From Tuctoria greenei (Eukaryota; Streptophyta; Magnoliopsida; Poales; Poaceae): a DNA stretch of 64,000 nt. The stretch spans positions 65,408,933 to 65,472,932 of the forward strand of contig JAYESD010000004.1 of assembly GCA_036927565.1 (NCBI GenBank), given 5' to 3'. Below, one piece after another: positions 57,801-64,000 of this stretch. The stretch's first letter is position 1. Every line of letters starts with the position of its first letter. A program made the translations under genes and the position numbers. Under the pieces are notes generated by a model, which was not told the DNA's origin, did not search any database, and saw only the letters and a list, made by a program, of their open reading frames with translations.

Positions 57801-58609
57801 GTTATTTGTTCTTTTTTGCAAGCTCTGACCTAGTTGCACTTAGAGCTTTAGCATCAGGTGTGCTCTTTTGACGAACAAACTCTTGCCACTGAGCTTGTGT
57901 GATTTTTCCCATCTTCCTTGGGCTAGGGACCTTATCGGTCTTAACATAAGCATTCATTTCACTCTTCCAGCATCGAAACTTCTTGCTGCAAGAGACCAAT
58001 GTTGCTTTCTTTACAGCTTCTTCTGTGCCTTTTGGGAACTTGAATTGTTTCTTTATCCTTTCCCACAACTCATTCTTGGTCTGCTCGGGTAATTTCCTCC
58101 AATTCTCGGTTGTGATCGGCACAACCTCCCTAACAAGAAAACCGCATGCATTACTGTACTTGGTAATTGAATCCAGGGGTTCTTGGGGAAGCCCACCTGG
58201 ACCGACCCTTGTTATGTACATGATGCGGTCCAATGGACCCTTATTGGGACCTCATAGCCGTCGTTTCCGCTTGAGTGAAGTTGAGGATTCATCCATTGGA
58301 GAACCTTCTGCGGTTTTAGGAGCTGATGTCACCTCATTGTCTTCGCGATTAATCTAGGTAGAAAAAAATTATAAGACTTCGTATACTTGACAACCAACAT
58401 TAACTTGAACTGCTGAAGCTAAGATTTGTGATCCATACCTCGTCGGCAGGATCATATTCCGGGTCTAGATCCACTGAAGTCTTTTTAATTTTTATGTTCG
58501 AAAAAGGATCCGATGGACTGTGATAGGAGCCTGAACTGCTGGAGTCAGTAAACTCCATATTGTCTTCTTTATTGTTACTACCAGGACCAGTCTTCTTAGG
58601 GCTTTCCAT
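54899..58609 (-). pseudogene. CACTA ORF2-type gene: Transposase_24-like region plus C48 (Ulp1-like) protease domain
   Basis: Six exons read on the minus strand: 58609-58439, 58353-56145, 56057-55799, 55727-55617, ~55537-55363 and 55093-54899. N-terminal acidic/Ser-rich leader; LDRIMYITRVG...GFLVREVVPITTENW and KSEMNAYVKTDKVPSP (58233-57802) match the plant En/Spm accessory family. HKFPVDDIANDKYYRLLVP, LILWHRRDI and a Gln/Val/Glu repeat region follow. The C-terminal Ulp1-like cysteine protease keeps His (SNHYIMIF), Asp (VLDSADF), Gln and Cys (KQPAGSVLCGYYV), so its active-site set is visible. Breaks: TGA near 58250, TAA at ~57804, frameshift near 57660, TAG and TGA near 56671-56635, a frameshift near 55905, and a CAA instead of CAG acceptor before exon 5. 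Such CACTA proteases are widespread in grasses; their substrate is unknown. Confidence 0.85.
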
Positions 58610-59137
58610 GCTAGAACTAATAAGACAAAAAATCTAATACATGGCATATTAACTCTACATGAAGTGTTGCATGAATAAAAAGATGGAAGCATTCTAGGAT
58701 TTGATAAGGCATTCTAGGGTTTAAGGCGACTGACCAAAAGGTTCCTATACATTGTGAGGGTGACAAGCATGTTAAAGTTGCTCACCAGCAATGGCAATTT
58801 TATCTTCTTATTCTAAATAGGCCAGCTTCGTTCAGAGTGGCGACCACGTTCTTGAGGTTTACTAGGCGGCACCTAGCTCCGGACCTATAACTGATCAGGC
58901 AAGGGACAAAAAGCAAATCCTCCAGCCTTTTTCTAGTATCAAGAATCGCAAAGTGTGGCACTTGGATATGGATGGTGAGGTGAGGCGAGGCGAGGCGAGG
59001 TAGCTGCAGGCGAGAAGAGACACTCTTTTTCAGCGATGAGGGCGTACCTGGAAGTGACTAGGGTGAAGCTCGGCGGCGACGATGAAGCTCGGCGGCCTAC
59101 CTGGAAGTGACGAGGGCGAACACTTGGCTGCCGAGGG

Positions 59138-59147
59138 TATATATAAA
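59138..59147. promoter_or_regulatory. TATA-rich element between the ORF2 gene and the subterminal repeats
   Basis: TATATATAAA can serve as a TATA box on the plus strand, and its inverse on the minus. If minus, the ORF2 leader would start near 59105 and include the repeated CACTTCCAGGTA(C/G)G words, which look like leader splice donors. Direction is not resolved. Confidence 0.3.
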
Positions 59148-59149
59148 CT

Positions 59150-59320
59150 CCAATTTTCTCAGGCGGATTTTAAGTACCGACCGTCTGAGAAGATGGTTAC
59201 CTCAGGCGGGTTTTACTTACCAACCGCTCGAGAAGATAGAATTATCTTAGTCGGTTGGTTAGTAACATACGAGATAAACATCTTCTCAGGCGGTTATTAA
59301 GTACCAACTGTCTATGAACA
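59150..59320. repeat. Family-2 CACTA subterminal repeats
   Basis: CTCAGGCGG, ACCGACCGTCTGAGAAG, CTCAGGCGGG, ACCAACCGC: alternating orientations of one ~10 bp word every 30-60 bases. Confidence 0.75.
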
Positions 59321-59640
59321 TATTTACTTCTTCTTAACTAATATTCTTGATTAAATGTGGGTCCTTTAAAAAGACAAAATTCCACTTTCTTGTAATATTA
59401 TTGATATGTAATTGTTACCATTAAATTTGACTTCATAAATCATTTGAAATTGGTCAGAACATAAAAAACATACAACAAATGCTATTTTTCATTTTTCTAC
59501 CTTGATGAATATAATGCTTTTTTCATTTATTTTTTTCAGTGGACATTTTTAATCATCATACCAACCTCTATTATTTTTTTCAGATTTTTTTAAAGTTTTT
59601 TGAATCAATGTGTGTTCATAATTTGATGAACGCCTACATA
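59321..59640. repeat. Partial ~795 bp unit, interrupted by ORF C
   Basis: Matches the first ~320 bases of the tandem units at 60637 onward up to TTTGATGAACGCCT, after which the ORF C promoter region begins. ORF C thus sits inside or beside a repeat unit. Confidence 0.75.
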
Positions 59641-59863
59641 AAGACCCCTCACCAACCTCCTGTGAAGACGTGTCGACGACCGTGCGCGACCTTTCTCTTC
59701 CCCGAGGCGCGACCTTTTAACGCGCGGTAAACCAACTGCTCCATCCTCCATTCCGTGCGGCCTTAAAGACGCGCTATCACCCGTTAGTTCTTCACAAGCG
59801 CGTCGCTCACTTTGAATCCTCTTCTTTTCTTGGTCTTCTACGCTCTGACGACCCAACACCACT

Positions 59864-60265
59864 ATGGCCGACCTTCCGCCGCTGAGCCCTCCGAAGGAGC
59901 CACCTTGCAAGAAACTATGTTGCAGCTCCCCCGAGAGGTTCAACACCCAGCAGCGCCTCCTCATGGCGCAAGAGGCGTACAACAATACGTCTCGCGCCAT
60001 GAGTGCCTTGGGGCTGGGTACCCTTCCAGAGTATATTGGAATGGGTACCATCGGCCACTACCTCTGCGCCCTCACGGGGGTGGCTGATCGTCTCGACATT
60101 CTGTTCGCGATGATGGCCTAGGTTCTTGGCCCCGAGGGCCGCAGAACGCTGGTGGAGGCGACGGCTAGCAACCTCAGGGTTGCACTACCGGTGCAGCCGG
60201 TGCAGCCGGTGCAACCGGCCCCTATTGCACCGGCGCTGGAGGACGAGGAGGAGGAAGAGGAGTAG
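59864..60265 (+). pseudogene. ORF C: LGLGTLP-family member with one nonsense codon
   Basis: ATG at 59864. It reads MADLPPLSPPKEPPCKKLCC and QEAYNNTSRAMSALGLGTLP, then GHYLCALTGVADRLDILFAM. A TAG at 60119-60121 stands where ORF B has CAG (MAQ). After it the frame stays open through LGPEGRRTLVEA, a VQPVQPVQP repeat and an acidic EEDEEEEEE tail to a TAG at 60263-60265. Only one lesion is seen, so loss is recent. It lies on the strand opposite to A and B, on the other side of the ORF2 gene. Leader ~200 bases; ACATAAAG near 59635 is a weak TATA candidate. The 3' flank has several AATGAATG words usable for polyadenylation. Confidence 0.6.
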
Positions 60266-60636
60266 GAGTAGAAGTAGGATTTAATTAGTTTTTCTTTGTT
60301 GTTTTTAGTTGCTTCTGTTTTGTAAATATTGTTAATGAATGAAATCTATCTTTGTTCATCTATGTGACTGAATATTACGTGTGTATCTTGTGTTCTTTTG
60401 TGAGATGCGTGATTGAATATTGTTAATGAATGAGTATCTTGTGTGTTCTTCAACTGTGTGAATGAATGAATGTGTAGTGTGTTCATCGTGTTCCTCAAAC
60501 TCGGGTATCATAAGGTAATTATCTTAGGCAGTTAGTAATTCAAACTCGTCTGAGAAGAAGATTTACTCAGGTGGTTGGTAAGTAATACCCAACTGAGATA
60601 AACATCTGAGAAGGTTATTAAGTACCAACCGCCTGT
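60266..60636. other. ORF C 3' flank and family-2 repeats
   Basis: TG/AT-rich 3' DNA with near-repeated GTTAATGAATGA words to about 60490. CTTAGGCAGTTAG, CAGGTGGTTGGTAAG and ACCAACCGCCTGTGAAG follow. Confidence 0.5.
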
Positions 60637-63600
60637 GAAGATATTAACTTCTTCTTAATTAATATTCTTGATTAAATGTGGGTCCTTTAAAAAGGCAAAA
60701 TTCCACTTTCTTGTAATATTATTGATAAGTAAATGTTACCATTAAATTTCACTTCATAAATCTTTTGAAATCGTTCAGAACATAAAAAATATACAACAAA
60801 TGATATTTTTCAATTTTCTATCTTGATGAATATAATGCCTTTTTCATTTATTTTTTCAGTGGACATTTTTACTCATCATACCAACCTCTATGAAATTTTT
60901 CAGATTTTTTTTTAATTTTTTTTGAATCAATGTGTGTTCATAATTTGATGAATGCCTCATATGTATATGAGCATTTAGTTAGAATGATGGATAATTTGAA
61001 GTTTGACATGTTGGAATGCTTTTAAAAAAAATTAACAAAATTCATACATGTATAAATGATACAAATATGTTCATACAAACAAATTTGAGTGAAGGATCTT
61101 TTTTTTACGAGATACACAAATGTAAATAATATGTGAGTAGAAATTAATTTGATATTTATCAAAACATTACAATGTCAGCTATACAAGTTTTAAAATTTTT
61201 TGTTTAGGTGGCAGATGTTAATTTTATACAAATGTAGAAGAAAGAATCATATAATTTGGACACAATTTGCAGAATCTAAACATGTTTGTGTATTTATATT
61301 GGAATCTAAATAAAAAAGAAGCAAGGGATAAAGAAACTGAAGAACAATATCGGGCATTATCTAAGACGGTTGGTAAGTAATAACCGATAGAGATAAAAAT
61401 CTTCCTTGACGGTTATTAAGTACCAACCGCCTGTGAAGATATTTACTTCTTCTTAATTAATATTCTTGATTAAATGTGGGTCCTTTAAAAAGGCAAAATT
61501 CCACTTTCTTGTAATATTATTGATAAGTAAAGTTTACAATTAAATTTCACTTCATAAATCATTTGAAATCGGCCAGAACATAAAAAACATACAAAAAATG
61601 ATATTTTCATTTTTCTATCTTGATGAATATAATGCCTTTTTCATTTATTTTTTCAGTGGACATATTTACTCGTCATACCAACCTCTATGAAATTTTTCAG
61701 ATTTTTTAAATTTTTTTGAATCAATGTGTGTTCATAATTTGATGAATGCCTCATATGTATATGAGAATTTAGTTACAATGATGGATAATTTGAAGTTTGA
61801 CATGTTGGAATGCTTTTAAAAAATTAACAAAATTCATACATGTATAAATGATATAAATATGTTCATACAAACAAATTTGAGTGAAGGATCTTTTTTTTAC
61901 GAGATACACAAATGTGAATAATATGTGAGTAGAAATTAATTTGATATTTTCAAAAACATTACAATGTCAGCTATACAAGTTTTAAATTTTTTTGTTCAGG
62001 TGGTAGATGTTAATTTTATACAAATGTAGAAGAAAGAATCATATAATTTGTACACAATTTGCAGAATCTAAACATGTTTGAGTATTTATATTGGAATCTA
62101 AATAAAAAAGAAGCAAGGGATAAGGAAATTGAAGAACAGTATCGGGCATTATCTAAGATGGTTGGTAAGTAATAACCGACTGAGATAAAAATCTTCCTTG
62201 ACGGTTATTAAGTACCAACCGCCTCTGAAGATATTTACTTCTTCTTAATTAATATTCTTGATTAAATGTGAGTCCTTTAAAAAGGCAAAATTCCACTTTC
62301 TTGTAATATTATTGATAAGTAAAGGTTACCATTAAATTTCACTTCATAAATCTTTTGAAATCGATCAGAACATAAAAAACATACAACAAATGATATTTTC
62401 ATTTTTCTATCTTGATGAATATAATGCCTTTTTCATTTATTTTTTCAGTGGACATTTTTACTCATCATACCAACCTCTATGAATTTTTTCAGATTTTTTT
62501 AAATTTTCTTGAATCAATGTGTGTTCATAATTTGATGAATGCCTCATATGTATATGAGCATTTAGTTAGAATGATGGATAATTTGAAGTTTGACATGTTG
62601 GAATGCTTTTAAAAAAAATTAACAAAATTCATACATGTATAAATGATACAAATATGTTCATACAAACAAATTTGAGTGAAGGATCTTTTTTTTACGAGAT
62701 ACACAAATGTAAATAATATGTGAGTAGAAATTAATTTGATATTTATCAAAACATTACAATGTCAGCTATACAAGTTTTAAAATTTTTTGTTTAGGTGGCA
62801 GATGTTAATTTTATACAAATGTAGAAGAAAGAATCATATAATTTGGACACAATTTGCAGAATCTAAACATGTTTGAGTATTTATATTGGAATCTAAATAA
62901 AAAAGAAGCAAGGGATAAAGAAACTGAAGAACAATATCGGGCATTATCTAAGACGGTTGGTAAGTAATAACCGATAGAGATAAAAATCTTCCTTGACGGT
63001 TATTATGTACCAACCGCCTGTGAAGATATTTACTTCTTCTTAATTAATATTCTTGACTAAATGTGGGTCCTTTAAAAAGGCAAAATTCCACTTTCTTGTA
63101 ATATTATTGATAAGTAAAGTTTACAATTAAATTTCACTTCATAAATCATTTGAAATCGGCCAGAACATAAAAAACATACAAAAAATGATATTTTCATTTT
63201 TCTATCTTGATGAATATAATGCCTTTTTCATTTATTTTTTCAGTGGACATATTTACTCGTCATACCAACCTCTATGAAATTTTTCAGATTTTTTAAATTT
63301 TTTTGAATCAATGTGTGTTCATAATTTGATGAATGCCTCATATGTATATGAGAATTTAGTTACAATGATGGATAATTTGAAGTTTGACATGTTGGAATGC
63401 TTTTAAAAAATTAACAAAATTCATACATGTATAAATGATATAAATATGTTCATACAAACAAATTTGAGTGAAGGATCTTTTTTTTACGAGATACACAAAT
63501 GTGAATAATATGTGAGTAGAAATTAATTCGATATTTTCAAAAACATTACAATGTCAGCTATACAAGTTTTAAATTTTTTTGTTCAGGTGGTAGATGTTAA

Positions 63601-64000
63601 TTTTATACAAATGTAGAAGAAAGAATCATATAATTTGTACACAATTTGCAGAATCTAAACATGTTTGAGTATTTATATTGGAATCTAAATAAAAAAGAAG
63701 CAAGGGATAAGGAAATTGAAGAACAGTATCGGGCATTATCTAAGATGGTTGGTAAGTAATAACCGACTGAGATAAAAATCTTCCTTGACGGTTATTAAGT
63801 ACCAACCGCCTCTGAAGATATTTACTTCTTCTTAATTAATATTCTTGATTAAATGTGAGTCCTTTAAAAAGGCAAAATTCCACTTTCTTGTAATATTATT
63901 GATAAGTAAAGGTTACCATTAAATTTCACTTCATAAATCTTTTGAAATCGATCAGAACATAAAAAACATACAACAAATGATATTTTCATTTTTCTATCTT
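60637..64000. repeat. Tandem array of ~795 bp units with 1,587 bp dimeric higher-order structure
   Basis: Unit starts (AAGATATT.ACTTCTTCTTAA) at 60637, 61436, 62228, 63023 and 63815 (spacing 799, 792, 795, 792); the last unit is cut by the window end. Two alternating types are distinguished by GATAAAGAAACTGAAG versus GATAAGGAAATTGAAG, AATCGATCAG versus AATCGGCCAG, and GTGAGTCC versus GTGGGTCC. Type repeats at 1,587 bases are nearly identical, neighbours less so. Each unit carries the family-2 word as GACGGTTGGTAAG and ACCAACCGCCT. No ORF is supported. Confidence 0.92.

Overview
The window is nuclear DNA from a flowering plant, most likely a grass (Poaceae). The evidence is introns with GT/AG borders, GC-rich captured plant coding DNA, Stowaway MITEs, and the grass-style mix of CACTA (En/Spm), Ty1/copia and Ty3/gypsy elements, several with intact target-site duplications. 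I see no rRNA or tRNA gene, no CRISPR array, and no single-copy host gene that looks complete. Almost everything is mobile DNA, much of it nested.

Layout. 1-1010 is one copy of a duplicated segment (second copy 36404-37404) with 3' exons of a probable CACTA protein. 1130-1576 is the end of a CACTA element with TATGACA/TATGACG repeats. 2226-8179 is a complete but coding-dead Ty1/copia element on the minus strand (TSD GAGAC); its leader holds an array of seven stem-loops. 8180-25684 is a mosaic of relics. These include a degenerate CACTA copy (10141-17890) split by a Ty3/gypsy-type LTR of about 3.8 kb, two Stowaway MITEs, and scraps of copia and gypsy gag, protease, RT, RNase H and integrase. 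25864-32619 is a non-autonomous Ty3/gypsy element (TSD ATGAC) inserted in a CACTA relic. Its only coding sequence is a broken antisense ORF of the Tat-lineage type. 33750-33928 is a CACTA terminus, 34226-35457 an hAT-like element, and 35794-35979 a captured exon resembling a plant LAMMER (AFC/CLK) kinase.

37405-43770 and 44772-51115 are two closely similar 6.3 kb CACTA copies (family 1). Each carries the same five-exon accessory gene, broken at different places in each copy. Between them lie a DUF4216 transposase-region fragment and an hAT end. From about 51081 to the window edge runs a second CACTA family (CCGCCTGTGA-type subterminal repeats). It has a six-exon, decayed ORF2-type gene (Transposase_24-like region plus a C48/Ulp1 cysteine-protease domain) on the minus strand. 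Around that gene are three paralogous small ORFs (A 51629-52396, B 53306-53899, C 59864-60265) sharing an LGLGTLP core and carrying acidic or Ala/Glu tails. The right end is a tandem array of ~795 bp units organised as a 1,587 bp two-unit higher-order repeat.

How it works together: the only plausible active parts are structural, namely LTRs, CACTA termini, hairpins, and ORFs A and B, which remain open with TATA boxes. The most novel-looking items are the covarying hairpin array in the copia leader, the A/B/C protein family, the dimeric satellite-like array tied to CACTA subterminal motifs, and a recurrent long-hairpin family.
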